DNA from: an uncultured Ruegeria sp.
Lineage (GTDB): Bacteria > Pseudomonadota > Alphaproteobacteria > Rhodobacterales > Rhodobacteraceae
Reading direction: 5' to 3'
NCBI RefSeq assembly: GCF_947504215.1
Contig: NZ_CANNGO010000006.1
Span: 124,001-188,000, forward strand
DNA: 64,000 nt
Shown here: one piece after another, positions 28,588-37,198 of the stretch
How positions within the stretch are numbered: the stretch's first letter is position 1
How the letters are laid out: each line of letters begins with the position of its first letter
Notes under the pieces: model-generated
The model's input: the letters and a program-made list of their open reading frames with translations, nothing else
Databases searched by the model: none
Told to the model about the DNA's origin: nothing
Program-made: the position numbers and the translations under genes

Positions 28588-29432
28588 ATATCCTGCGCTG
28601 GATGCAGATCAGCCATTCTGGCAGCCAGAATTTCGAACTTCATCGCCATGATCTCGTATTGAATGGCATTCAACAGCTCGTAAACTTCCTGCATCAACGG
28701 CTGTTCCAGCGCCTCGACATAGGCATCTACATCCGAATCCGAGAACTCCTGATAAGTGTATGCCGCCCCCGCGAGTGCCGACAATTGCAAAGACTGGCGC
28801 ATAGCGGTTTCGTTGCGCTTCATCATCTGGCGCAGTTCGTCTGCGCCCAGTTGGAGGTCGATCACGCCGGATGCGCTTGCGGCCAGCAGGAACCGCAATT
28901 GAATCTCCTGTAGCGCCCGCAACGCCGTTCCGGTGGAATCGATCGCGCGGTTCATCCGCTTCAGGCTTTCCACGCGTTGCGACCCGTCTTGGATCAGGCC
29001 CGCAACAATCTCCTGCCCTTCCAATTGCTTGGCCTCGTCGTCATCTATCATATGCGACGCATTCTCGGCCTCTACCAACCGCTGACCCAGATCCGAGGCA
29101 TAAAATTCGACAGCATGTCCCAAAGCTTCGTCGCTGAGAGTTTGTTCCAGGATCGTCACGGCGGTTTCGTGCATGTCCTCTGTGTCAAACACCTCTTCCG
29201 TCAACCGTGTCCAATCCGACCCGAAGCCGTCGGGATCAATGCCCAGCATTTGCGGCGCAGATCCCGACGCCAACGCAATGCTTTCGAGCGCTACGTCAAA
29301 CCCGGTTGTTGTCAAAAACGCCTCAACACGGTCACGGTTGGCTGCCACAACCTGAAGCGGGATCAGGACCAAAGCCGCAAGCGGCACAAGAAACAGAATG
29401 GCGAAACGCCGTGCAAGATATGTCATGCCCAA
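28584..29432 (-). CDS. DUF2059-like exported protein (paralogue)
   Basis: A 282-residue protein with an N-terminal signal/anchor (RRFAILFLVPLAALVLIPLQVVAANRD). A central segment (SDEALGHAVEFYASDLGQRLVEAENASHM) matches the FYxSDLGQ block of its downstream neighbour (IVFFESDLGQTIISLENSA), so both derive from one duplication. The start could be the second Met (29426). Function unknown. Confidence 0.72.
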   Translation of the reverse strand: MGMTYLARRFAILFLVPLAALVLIPLQVVAANRDRVEAFLTTTGFDVALESIALASGSAPQMLGIDPDGFGSDWTRLTEEVFDTEDMHETAVTILEQTLSDEALGHAVEFYASDLGQRLVEAENASHMIDDDEAKQLEGQEIVAGLIQDGSQRVESLKRMNRAIDSTGTALRALQEIQLRFLLAASASGVIDLQLGADELRQMMKRNETAMRQSLQLSALAGAAYTYQEFSDSDVDAYVEALEQPLMQEVYELLNAIQYEIMAMKFEILAARMADLHPAQDI

Positions 29433-29549
29433 TAGCCTAGGAGTTTTATGCCTGCAGGCAATGGAAAATCTGTGCTTTGGTGATTTGCGGAACTTTCTGC
29501 TTGCACCGCTGTACGTTCCTCACTAAATCCCCCCCTCACAGACCCCCGC

Positions 29550-29639
29550 GGAGAGGTGCCGGAGTGGTCGAACGGGGCGGTCTCGAAAACCGTTGTGGGT
29601 GCAAGCCTACCCAGGGTTCGAATCCCTGTCTCTCCGCCA
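29550..29639 (+). tRNA. tRNA-Ser (anticodon CGA)
   Basis: The acceptor stem GGAGAGG (29550-29556) pairs with TCTCTCC (29629-29635). The anticodon stem-loop is CGGT-CTCGAAA-ACCG with anticodon CGA. A long class II variable arm (TTGTGGGTGCAAGCCTACCCA) and GGTTCGAATCC T-arm follow, with discriminator G and encoded CCA at 29637-29639. It reads UCG. Confidence 0.95.
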
Positions 29640-29901
29640 CTCACTACAGAGTCGCAAAACCGTTCCGACATCACAAATCGATAGCATCGCTGCCTGTTGG
29701 ACTGTTCGTGGTGTTTGCAAGGCGTTCAGCGCAAGAAAATGACCAGGTACATGCGTGTTGGCGTGTTATCGCCACGCCCTACCTCTCAGATCAGCGTAGC
29801 ATGGCTCATGCCCGTATTCTGCTGACATTTCTCGGGAATTCCCCTTTGCGACTCGCTAGCGTTGACCCATCCCGGCGACACATTTTCCAAAGGAGACACA
29901 C

Positions 29902-30459
29902 ATGTCGCGTACTCTTATTGTTGCAATCGTCATCGCCGCAATTGGCGCTGGCGGATACCTTTACCTCAACCAACCCGAGCCGACCCCGGCCGAGCAGCTT
30001 CAGGCAGCCGAGCAGGATGTGAACGATGCTGTGGACGAAACCGTTTCCGCTGCTCAGGATACAGCGACGGATGCGGCAGATACAGCCACTGACGCGGCCA
30101 CTTCCCTGACGGATCAAGCCGCAGATGCGGTGGACTCAGCGACTGAGCAAGTTGGCGATGCAGCGTCTTCACTGACCGAACAAGCCAACGAAGCTGCGTC
30201 TTCGGTTGCTGAACAGGCCGGCGATCAGGTTGCTGCAGTGGCAGGCCAAGGTCAGGACCTGTTCAACTCCTGGATTCAAGGGGGCATGCTGACGATACAG
30301 AATTTCGATTATGAAACGATGGTCGCATCAGTCGAAAACAGTACTTTGACTGAAGAAGTTAAGACTGGCGCAATCCGGATCCTTGATGACATCAAGGCCT
30401 CGCCGGAATTGGTTGTCGAAAAAATGCAGGATTTGCGCAACCTGCTGACCCAACAATAA
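29902..30459 (+). CDS. Membrane-anchored protein with 11-residue amphipathic repeats
   Basis: Not a recognised family. The 185 residues begin with one membrane helix (about 5-22, LIVAIVIAAIGAGGYLYL), then a long Ala/Asp/Thr/Glu-rich helical region. Four consecutive 11-residue units occupy 71-114 (DQAADAVDSAT, EQVGDAASSLT, EQANEAASSVA, EQAGDQVAAVA), like LEA or apolipoprotein repeats. A different C-terminal domain (about 118-185, FNSWIQGGMLTIQNFDYETM...) follows. AAGGAGACACAC precedes the start. An intrinsic terminator follows, so it is a single-gene unit. Confidence 0.8.
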   Translation: MSRTLIVAIVIAAIGAGGYLYLNQPEPTPAEQLQAAEQDVNDAVDETVSAAQDTATDAADTATDAATSLTDQAADAVDSATEQVGDAASSLTEQANEAASSVAEQAGDQVAAVAGQGQDLFNSWIQGGMLTIQNFDYETMVASVENSTLTEEVKTGAIRILDDIKASPELVVEKMQDLRNLLTQQ

Positions 30460-30464
30460 AAACC

Positions 30465-30493
30465 AAAGGGCCGATCCGACGGGTCGGCCCTTT
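30465..30493 (+). terminator. Intrinsic terminator after the 11-mer repeat protein
   Basis: AAAGGGCCGA pairs perfectly with TCGGCCCTTT around a 9-nt loop, starting 5 nt after the stop codon. The A/T ends of the stem make it work in either direction. Confidence 0.75.
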
Positions 30494-30670
30494 GCCGCGC
30501 ATCTGATGAGCTGCCGCGACGTAAGATCCCGGTTTGGTTGACCCGACGCACCGCTTTTGTTTGGTTTGCGACAAACTCTAGCCTGTATCGCAGCCAGAGC
30601 TTCCCCGCCTGAACCCTGGTTATCGGCGACCCGGTCGCGTGCTATACATGCGCTTTTAAGGATGAAAAAC

Positions 30671-31699
30671 ATGTCTGCTCTTCCCTCCTCGATGTTCGCT
30701 ACAATTCTGAAACATGACGGATATTCTGGCGCAATGACCGGGCCGGTGATCGGAGATGCCGCGGATTGGTTGGCTGAGGCGGAGCTGCCAGTTCCCGAAC
30801 CGGGTCCGGGGCAGGTTCTGATCCGTTTGCGGACCGCATCCGTCAACCCTTCTGACATGCATTTCATCAAGGGTGAATATGGGCAGCCACGCGTTAAAGG
30901 TGCAGCTGCTGGTTTTGAAGGATGCGGGGATGTCGTAGCTACGGGCAAAGGCGCCGAGGCACTGCAAGACCAGCGTGTTGCCTTTGTTGCGGCTGGTTCG
31001 GGAGCATGGGCTGAGTACGTTGTGACTCAGATGCAGATGTGCATCCCACTGCGCCCCGATATCTCGGACGACGACGGAGCGGCGCAGATTGTGAACCCGC
31101 TAACCGCGATGGCGATGGTCGATATGGCAAAAGAGGCGGGCGAGGCGTTTGTCGTTTCTGCTGCAACCAGCCAGTTGGGCAAACTGATGTGCAGCCTGGG
31201 CCGGGATCTCGGGTTGAAACCGATCGCTTTGGTCCGCCGTGAAGAGACGGTCGAGTCGCTGAAAAACCTGGGCGCATCCGAAGTTTTGGTCACTACAGAC
31301 CCAGACGTGGTGCAGAAATTCTCGGACCTGAGCGCGACGCTAAAACCGCGCGTGTTCCTGGATGCGGTGATGGACCAGCTTTCTGAACAGCTGTTCTGCG
31401 CCATGCCCAATCAGGCGCGTTGGGTTTGCTATGGCAAGCTGGGCAGCGACTCGCCTACGCTCACACAGACCGGGCAGTTGATATTCATGGGCAAGCGGAT
31501 CGAAGGGTTCTGGCTGACCCAATGGATGATGTCCACGCCCCCCGCCGATCAGATGCGTGTGGTGGCCGAGGTTCAGGCGCGTTTTGCCGATGGTCGGTGG
31601 AAAACTGATGTGTCGGAACGGCTTACGTTGAAGAATCTGATCCCAAATCTCGCCGATGCGCTGAAAAAGAGTGACGGAAAGGTGATTATCACGCCATAG
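30671..31699 (+). CDS. Zinc-type alcohol dehydrogenase-like / quinone oxidoreductase
   Basis: Medium-chain dehydrogenase fold, about 342 residues from the ATG at 30671 (AAGGA upstream). The GroES-like domain shows LRTASVNPSDMHFIKGEYG and GFEGCGDVVATG. The Rossmann loop is SAATSQLGKLM rather than the usual AAxGGVG, so cofactor binding may be altered. No zinc ligands are visible. It lies 74 bp before the liv operon on the same strand and may be co-expressed. Substrate unknown. Confidence 0.82.
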   Translation: MSALPSSMFATILKHDGYSGAMTGPVIGDAADWLAEAELPVPEPGPGQVLIRLRTASVNPSDMHFIKGEYGQPRVKGAAAGFEGCGDVVATGKGAEALQDQRVAFVAAGSGAWAEYVVTQMQMCIPLRPDISDDDGAAQIVNPLTAMAMVDMAKEAGEAFVVSAATSQLGKLMCSLGRDLGLKPIALVRREETVESLKNLGASEVLVTTDPDVVQKFSDLSATLKPRVFLDAVMDQLSEQLFCAMPNQARWVCYGKLGSDSPTLTQTGQLIFMGKRIEGFWLTQWMMSTPPADQMRVVAEVQARFADGRWKTDVSERLTLKNLIPNLADALKKSDGKVIITP

Positions 31700-31773
31700 T
31701 AGAGCAAGACCCGCGCATCTAAGCAAACCTGCGGGCTGTTCAAACGTCGGGCCACCGACATGGGGAGGAGAGT

Positions 31774-32649
31774 TTGGATAACGCGCAGCTGCTGATCAGC
31801 GGGCTGGCGAATGGCTGTGTCTACGGCCTGATCGCACTTGGCTTTGTTCTGATCTACAAAGCGACCGAGGCTGTGAATTTCGCGCAAGGCGATTTCATGA
31901 TGCTGGGCGCCTTCGTCACCATTGGCCTGACAAATACTGAATATATGGGCCTGCCCTTTTGGCTGGCTCTGCCGATCTCACTGGGGATCATGGGGGCTTT
32001 GGGCTACCTTCTGGATCGCCTGATCATCCGCCGCTTGTTTGGGGAAAGCCAGACCGCGGTTGTCATCCTCACCATCGCATTGGGTTTTGTGATCCGGTTT
32101 GTCGCTGGCCTGATCTGGGGACACGAACCGCAGACGCTGCAAAACCCATTGGCCGGCAAAGAAGTCCGGTTTGGCGGGCTGGTTCTGGGGATGGAGGATG
32201 TGGCTGTCATTGTCGTCACGATCCTGCTGACCTGGGGCCTTTACGTCTTTTTCAGCAAAACAAGATTGGGGCTGGCGATGCAGGGCGCCTCCCAGAACCA
32301 GCTGGCTGCCTATTACATGGGTATCCCTGTCAAACGTGTTCAGGGGATTATCTGGGCTTTAGCCGGAGTGGTGGCCGGAATCGCTGGCATTCTTTTTGCC
32401 GCTAAAGGGTCTGTTGATCCAACCACCGGCCTGTTGGGAATAAAGGCTTTTGCAGCTGCCGTGATAGGTGGGTTCGGCAGCCTTCCTGGTGCCTTGGCCG
32501 GAGGATTGATTGTTGGCGTTATAGAACCCTTTGCCAGCCGTTACATAGCAGCGGGTTACAGTCAGATCGCGCCATACGCTTTGCTTCTGGCGGTCCTCAT
32601 ATTCCGGCCCAACGGGCTGTTCAGTCAGGTTCGGGTCAAGAAGGTCTAA
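31774..32649 (+). CDS. livH: Branched-chain-type ABC transporter permease (LivH)
   Basis: Inner-membrane permease, 291 residues with about eight hydrophobic segments. LALGFVLIYKATEAVNFAQGDFMMLGAF is the LivH signature, and GIKAFAAAVIGGFGSLPGALAGGLIVG the ABC-contact loop. It starts at a TTG with a strong GGAGGAG upstream. First gene of a tightly packed operon livH-livM-livG-livF-acyl-CoA synthetase-binding protein. The binding protein and synthetase suggest a carboxylic-acid substrate rather than leucine, which is inference. Confidence 0.9.
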   Translation: MDNAQLLISGLANGCVYGLIALGFVLIYKATEAVNFAQGDFMMLGAFVTIGLTNTEYMGLPFWLALPISLGIMGALGYLLDRLIIRRLFGESQTAVVILTIALGFVIRFVAGLIWGHEPQTLQNPLAGKEVRFGGLVLGMEDVAVIVVTILLTWGLYVFFSKTRLGLAMQGASQNQLAAYYMGIPVKRVQGIIWALAGVVAGIAGILFAAKGSVDPTTGLLGIKAFAAAVIGGFGSLPGALAGGLIVGVIEPFASRYIAAGYSQIAPYALLLAVLIFRPNGLFSQVRVKKV

Positions 32650-32653
32650 ACGC

Positions 32654-33751
32654 ATGCGGATTGTTTTCAAAACGGATTACATGCAGGATATCAGGCCGTG
32701 GAAAGACAGTTTTCAACTGACCATGTACTTGATCCTGCTGGTAATTGTCGCCGCAGCACCTTGGCTTCTGGATGACTTTTATCTCGGCGAGCTGACCAAC
32801 GTGCTGATCTGGGCCATCGCAGGTCTCGGCCTGATGATCCTGACGGGGCACACGGGTCAGGTCAGCCTGGGCCACGCAGCGTTTCTTGCCTTTGGCTGTT
32901 ATGCCAATGTCATCCTGATCGAGGCTGGAGTTCCCTTCCTGATCGCCTTCCCTCTGGCGGGTATCCTGACCGGGATTGCCGGCGTAACGGTCGCCATCCC
33001 TGCCCTGCGCCTGCATGGCATATACCTTGCGATTTTCACCATGGCCCTGTCCATCCTGATGGACGACGTCATCGTATTGGCCGAACCGATCACCGGCGGC
33101 GTCGCGGGCAAGTATCTGGGTGGCGTAGAAATCTTCGGCCATCTGGTCGACCGTTGGGCGACACCGGATCAGTTCTTCTGGCTGGTCCTGATCGTCGCTA
33201 TTTTTGTCACCCTTGGATATATCAACCTGCTGCGCGCACCGTTGGGGCGCAGCTTCATTGCCGTGCGCGATTCCGAGGTCTCGGCGCAGGCGATGGGTGT
33301 GGACGTTGCCAAAACCAAGACGCTCTCGTTTGCGCTGTCTTGTGCGGTGACCGGATGGGCCGGCGCGCTGATGGGGCTTTATGCCGGCGCGTTCAACAAC
33401 GAAACGTTCAGTGTCATAATCTCAATCCAGTTGCTGATGATGATCGTCATCGGCGGCTTGGGCTCAATCCACGGCGCCTTTCTTGGGGCTATCGTCATTG
33501 GCTTTCTGCCGCAGTTCTTGTCGATCTCGAAGGAATACGTTGCGGCGGCGTTTGGTGGTAACACGGTCGCCATCCCGGGGCTGGAATTTGGCATCTTCGG
33601 CGCGATCCTGATTTGCTTTATCCTGTTCGAACCCATGGGCATGTATGGCCGCTGGCTGAAAATCCGCACTTGGTTCGAGCTTTTCCCGTTTTACCGCAAA
33701 GACATGTTCAAACGTCAGAAATCCTATCTCAAGACGGAGCGTCTGAGATGA
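32654..33751 (+). CDS. livM: Branched-chain-type ABC transporter permease (LivM)
   Basis: Second permease, 365 residues. The GLGLMILTGHTGQVSLGHAAFLAFGCYANV and ALRLHGIYLAIFTMALSI segments are LivM landmarks, and MIVIGGLGSIHGAFLGAIVIG is the ABC-contact loop. It follows livH by 4 bp and overlaps livG by 4 nt (ATGA). Confidence 0.9.
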   Translation: MRIVFKTDYMQDIRPWKDSFQLTMYLILLVIVAAAPWLLDDFYLGELTNVLIWAIAGLGLMILTGHTGQVSLGHAAFLAFGCYANVILIEAGVPFLIAFPLAGILTGIAGVTVAIPALRLHGIYLAIFTMALSILMDDVIVLAEPITGGVAGKYLGGVEIFGHLVDRWATPDQFFWLVLIVAIFVTLGYINLLRAPLGRSFIAVRDSEVSAQAMGVDVAKTKTLSFALSCAVTGWAGALMGLYAGAFNNETFSVIISIQLLMMIVIGGLGSIHGAFLGAIVIGFLPQFLSISKEYVAAAFGGNTVAIPGLEFGIFGAILICFILFEPMGMYGRWLKIRTWFELFPFYRKDMFKRQKSYLKTERLR

Positions 33752-34512
33752 GTATGCTGGAGTTTGAAAACGTCACGCTAAAGTTCGGTGGCCTGACCGC
33801 TGTGAATGATCTGTCGTTCGAGGTTCAAGAAGGCGAGGTGTTTGCCATCGTCGGACCCAACGGTGCCGGTAAATCCACTGTATTCAATCTGATCTCGCGC
33901 TTTTACGATCCTTACGCGGGCTCTATCCGGTTTGACGGGCATGATCTGCTACAGGTGAAACCCTCGGGCGTTGCTGAATATGGGGTCGCGCGCACGTTTC
34001 AGAATATCGAGCTTTTCGAGCACGCGACTGTCCTGCAGAACCTGCTGGTCGGGCGGCATCGACATCGCAAAACCAATCTGGTCTCAGAGATCCTGTTCAC
34101 CCCCTCGGCGCGGCGCCAAGAGTTGGAGAACCGCGAAAAAGTCGAAGAAATCATCGATTTTCTCGATCTTCAAGCCTTCCGTGACAAGATGATTTCAGGC
34201 TTGCCCTATGGTGTGCGCAAAGTGGTCGAGGTCGCCCGCGCGCTGGCCACCGACCCAAAATTGCTGCTGCTGGATGAACCGGCCTCGGGCCTGTCTGTCG
34301 AAGAGACTACGGACATGCGCTGGTGGATCGATGACATCCGGCGGCAGATGGGGATCACGGTGTTGATGGTCGAACATGACATGGGGTTGGTATCCGGCGT
34401 GTCTGACCGGGTTTTGGCCATGGCCGACGGGGCAAAACTGGCCCTTGGCACCCCGGCCGAGGTACAGTCGCACCCCGCCGTGGTCGAGGCGTATCTGGGG
34501 AAAGCTTCATGA
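33748..34512 (+). CDS. livG: Branched-chain-type ABC transporter ATP-binding protein (LivG)
   Basis: ATPase subunit, 254 residues: Walker A GPNGAGKST, Q-loop ARTFQNIELF, an atypical signature region ISGLPYGVRKVVEVARAL (LPYG in place of LSGG, normal for LivG), Walker B LLLLDEPASGL, and switch His VEHDMGLV. The true start is the ATG at 33748 inside the livM stop; the track ORF start at 33613 lies within livM. Confidence 0.92.
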   Translation: MSMLEFENVTLKFGGLTAVNDLSFEVQEGEVFAIVGPNGAGKSTVFNLISRFYDPYAGSIRFDGHDLLQVKPSGVAEYGVARTFQNIELFEHATVLQNLLVGRHRHRKTNLVSEILFTPSARRQELENREKVEEIIDFLDLQAFRDKMISGLPYGVRKVVEVARALATDPKLLLLDEPASGLSVEETTDMRWWIDDIRRQMGITVLMVEHDMGLVSGVSDRVLAMADGAKLALGTPAEVQSHPAVVEAYLGKAS

Positions 34513-35282
34513 GTGAGCCAATCCTGAAGATCCGCAATATCGAGAGTTTCTATGGCCCGATCATGGCCATCCGTGGTGTCTCGCTGGATGTTCACCCAGG
34601 TCAGATCGTTTCTATTCTTGGGGCCAACGGCGCGGGCAAGACAACGCTGATGAAGACCGTGTCCGGTGTCATGGATCCTGAAAAGGGCAAGATCACCTTT
34701 GATGGGCAGGACATCCAAGGGTCTGAACCGCACAAGGTCGTGCAGAAAGGTATCGTACATGTTCCCGAAGGGCGCGAAGTCTTCCCCCTGCTCACAGTGG
34801 ATGAAAACCTGAGCCTTGGGGCTTATACGCTGACAGACAAAGCGCAGATCGAACGCGACCGGGACTTGGTTTTTAGCTATTTTCCGGTTCTGAAAGACCG
34901 TCGCGGGCAAGAGGCCGGAACCCTGTCAGGCGGTCAGCAACAGATGCTGGCAATCGGACGTGGGCTGATGGCCAATCCCAAGATCATGCTGTTGGATGAA
35001 CCCTCGCTCGGCCTGTCCCCGTTGCTGGTACAAGAGATCTTCGGCATCCTCAAACGCCTGAATGATGAACAGGACATGACAATGATGCTGGTTGAACAAA
35101 ACGCCCACGCAGCTTTGGAACTGGCCGATCATGGATATGTCATGGAGGTTGGCCGCATTGTCATGGATGGCGCGGCAGATGTTTTGCTAGAATCCGAAGA
35201 CATTCAGGATTTCTACCTTGGCGCTCAGCAAGACGGCGCGCGCGAAAATCGCCGCTGGAAGCGTAAAAAGACGTGGAGGTGA
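34509..35282 (+). CDS. livF: Branched-chain-type ABC transporter ATP-binding protein (LivF)
   Basis: Second ATPase subunit, 257 residues: Walker A GANGAGKTT, signature LSGGQQQMLAIGRGLM, Walker B IMLLDEPSLGLSP, and VEQNAHAALELADHGYVMEVGRI, all typical of LivF. It overlaps livG by 4 nt, and the acyl-CoA synthetase gene follows 5 bp after its stop. Confidence 0.92.
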   Translation: MSEPILKIRNIESFYGPIMAIRGVSLDVHPGQIVSILGANGAGKTTLMKTVSGVMDPEKGKITFDGQDIQGSEPHKVVQKGIVHVPEGREVFPLLTVDENLSLGAYTLTDKAQIERDRDLVFSYFPVLKDRRGQEAGTLSGGQQQMLAIGRGLMANPKIMLLDEPSLGLSPLLVQEIFGILKRLNDEQDMTMMLVEQNAHAALELADHGYVMEVGRIVMDGAADVLLESEDIQDFYLGAQQDGARENRRWKRKKTWR

Positions 35283-35287
35283 CCCGG

Positions 35288-37174
35288 ATGGAGAACAGCC
35301 CCCTGCCCGCGCAGATCACGATCAACGGCGTTCAGTTTAATGCAACCCCGGGACAGCGCCCGCTGCGTGTGGATGGATGCGTCACGATTTGCCAGTTGTT
35401 CCAAAGCCGCTGCGCCGAGTTGGGTGATCGCACAGCACATCGTGAAAAAGACCTCGGTGTCTGGAAATCCTATTCCTGGGCCGATTACTGGCAGCATGCC
35501 AAATGGATCGGGCTGGCCTTACGCCAACTGGGACTGGAGCGCGGTGACGTGGTTTCCGTCCTGTCCGAGGATCGCAAGGAATGGGCCTGGTTCGACATGG
35601 GCATCCAAGGGATCGGCGGGATCGCCTCTGGCGTCTATACCACCGATGCCGCCAACCAGTTGCAATACCTGATCAATGACAGCGGCAGTCGATTTCTGAT
35701 CGTCGAGGACGAAGAACAACTGGACAAGTTTCTGGAGATCGAAGACGAGGTTCCAGATCTGCTCAAAGTCATCATCCTGGAAGACGAAGGCCTGCACGAA
35801 CTAGATCATCCGCGCTGCATGATGATCGAAGACCTTTACGACATTGGCAAACAAGCCGAGGCCGAAAACCCCGGATTGTTTGAAGCGGAGGTAGCGCTGG
35901 CAAAACCGCAGGATACAGCGTTGCTGGTCTATACGTCTGGAACAACCGGTCAGCCCAAAGGCGCGATGCTGAGCCATGAAAACATACTCGCCGCCATCGA
36001 ATCCGGTGCCCGCGCCCTGCCCACATTGGCAAGTGACGAACAGCTGTGTTTTCTACCGCTGTGCCACATCCTGGAGCGCGATGTGTCGGTCTTTTACCCG
36101 TTGGCGGGCAGATGCACGGTGAATTTCGCCGAAAGCCCCGAGACGGTGTTTGCCAACCTGCAAGAGGTGTCGCCAAGCACATTTACGGCCGTCCCGCGTG
36201 TGTGGGAGAAGATCTATTCTCAGGTCCAAATCCTGACCCAAGATGCAACACCCTTGGGGCGCCTTGCGTTTGGCATGGCCTTAAAAGCAGGACTGGCACG
36301 TGCTGAGTATCTGACATCCGGCAAGCCAGTCCCAGCGGGTGTTGCTGCGCGATATTGGGTTTGGGATCATTTGGTCCTCAAGAACGTACGGCGGATGCTG
36401 GGTATGGACAGGCTACGTCGCGGTGGATCCGGTGCAGCTCCGATTTCGACCGAGTTGCTGACATGGTATTGGGCCATTGGCGTTCCTCTGGTTGAAGGGT
36501 TTGGCATGACCGAGACGGCAGGCCTCGCGTCACTCAACACGACAGAAGAAAACAGGATCGGCACAATTGGCCGGGCTGTTGCAGGCAATGACATCCGCAT
36601 TTCGGATCAGGGTGAAATCCAACTGAAGGGCATGAATGTCTTTCAGGGGTATTGGCGCAACAACGCCAAAACGGCGGAAACCTTTACCTCGGACGGCTGG
36701 CTGCGCACGGGCGACTTGGGACATATCGATGACGACGGCTACATCACCATCACGGGTCGGTTGAAAGACATCATCATCACAGCCGGCGGCAAGAATATCA
36801 CCCCGGCTGAAATCGAAAGCCGATTGAAGTTCAGCCTTTATGTCTCGGACGCGGTCATCGTCGGAGATCAGCGGAAATTTTTGTCCGCGCTCATCATGAT
36901 AGATCAGGAAAACGTTGAAAAATTTGCACAGGACAGAAAAATTCCGTTTTCGAACTTCGCTTCTCTCTGCGCGGCACCCGCAGTGAAAGAACTGATCGGC
37001 GCCGAAGTGGCTACCGTGAACAAGGAATTTGCGCGCGTTGAACAGATCAAGGATTTCCGGTTGATCGACGTTTTATTGACCGCCGAGGACGATGAACTGA
37101 CCGCGACAATGAAGTTGAAACGCGGGCTGGTGGAAAAGAAACACGCACATCTCATTGAAGACATGTACAATTAG
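35288..37174 (+). CDS. AMP-dependent acyl-CoA synthetase (long-chain type)
   Basis: Activates a carboxylic acid to its CoA thioester with ATP, about 628 residues. Motifs: the AMP-binding P-loop YTSGTTGQPKGAMLSHENI, the GFGMTETAG adenine motif, GWLRTGDLG, and GRLKDIIITAGGKNITPAEIE. It resembles the fadD15/ACSBG-type synthetases. Embedded between livF and the binding-protein gene, it probably traps the imported acid as a CoA ester. The ATG at 35288 follows GGAGGTGACCC; the GTG at 35273 overlaps livF. Confidence 0.9.
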   Translation: MENSPLPAQITINGVQFNATPGQRPLRVDGCVTICQLFQSRCAELGDRTAHREKDLGVWKSYSWADYWQHAKWIGLALRQLGLERGDVVSVLSEDRKEWAWFDMGIQGIGGIASGVYTTDAANQLQYLINDSGSRFLIVEDEEQLDKFLEIEDEVPDLLKVIILEDEGLHELDHPRCMMIEDLYDIGKQAEAENPGLFEAEVALAKPQDTALLVYTSGTTGQPKGAMLSHENILAAIESGARALPTLASDEQLCFLPLCHILERDVSVFYPLAGRCTVNFAESPETVFANLQEVSPSTFTAVPRVWEKIYSQVQILTQDATPLGRLAFGMALKAGLARAEYLTSGKPVPAGVAARYWVWDHLVLKNVRRMLGMDRLRRGGSGAAPISTELLTWYWAIGVPLVEGFGMTETAGLASLNTTEENRIGTIGRAVAGNDIRISDQGEIQLKGMNVFQGYWRNNAKTAETFTSDGWLRTGDLGHIDDDGYITITGRLKDIIITAGGKNITPAEIESRLKFSLYVSDAVIVGDQRKFLSALIMIDQENVEKFAQDRKIPFSNFASLCAAPAVKELIGAEVATVNKEFARVEQIKDFRLIDVLLTAEDDELTATMKLKRGLVEKKHAHLIEDMYN

Positions 37175-37198
37175 AAAAAACGTTAACGGGAGGAAAAG

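Noticed and set aside
29640-29901. Second tRNA or integrated element after tRNA-Ser
   Set aside because: No acceptor/T-arm signature, no repeat of the tRNA 3' end and no integrase nearby, so the tRNA is not an occupied attachment site here.
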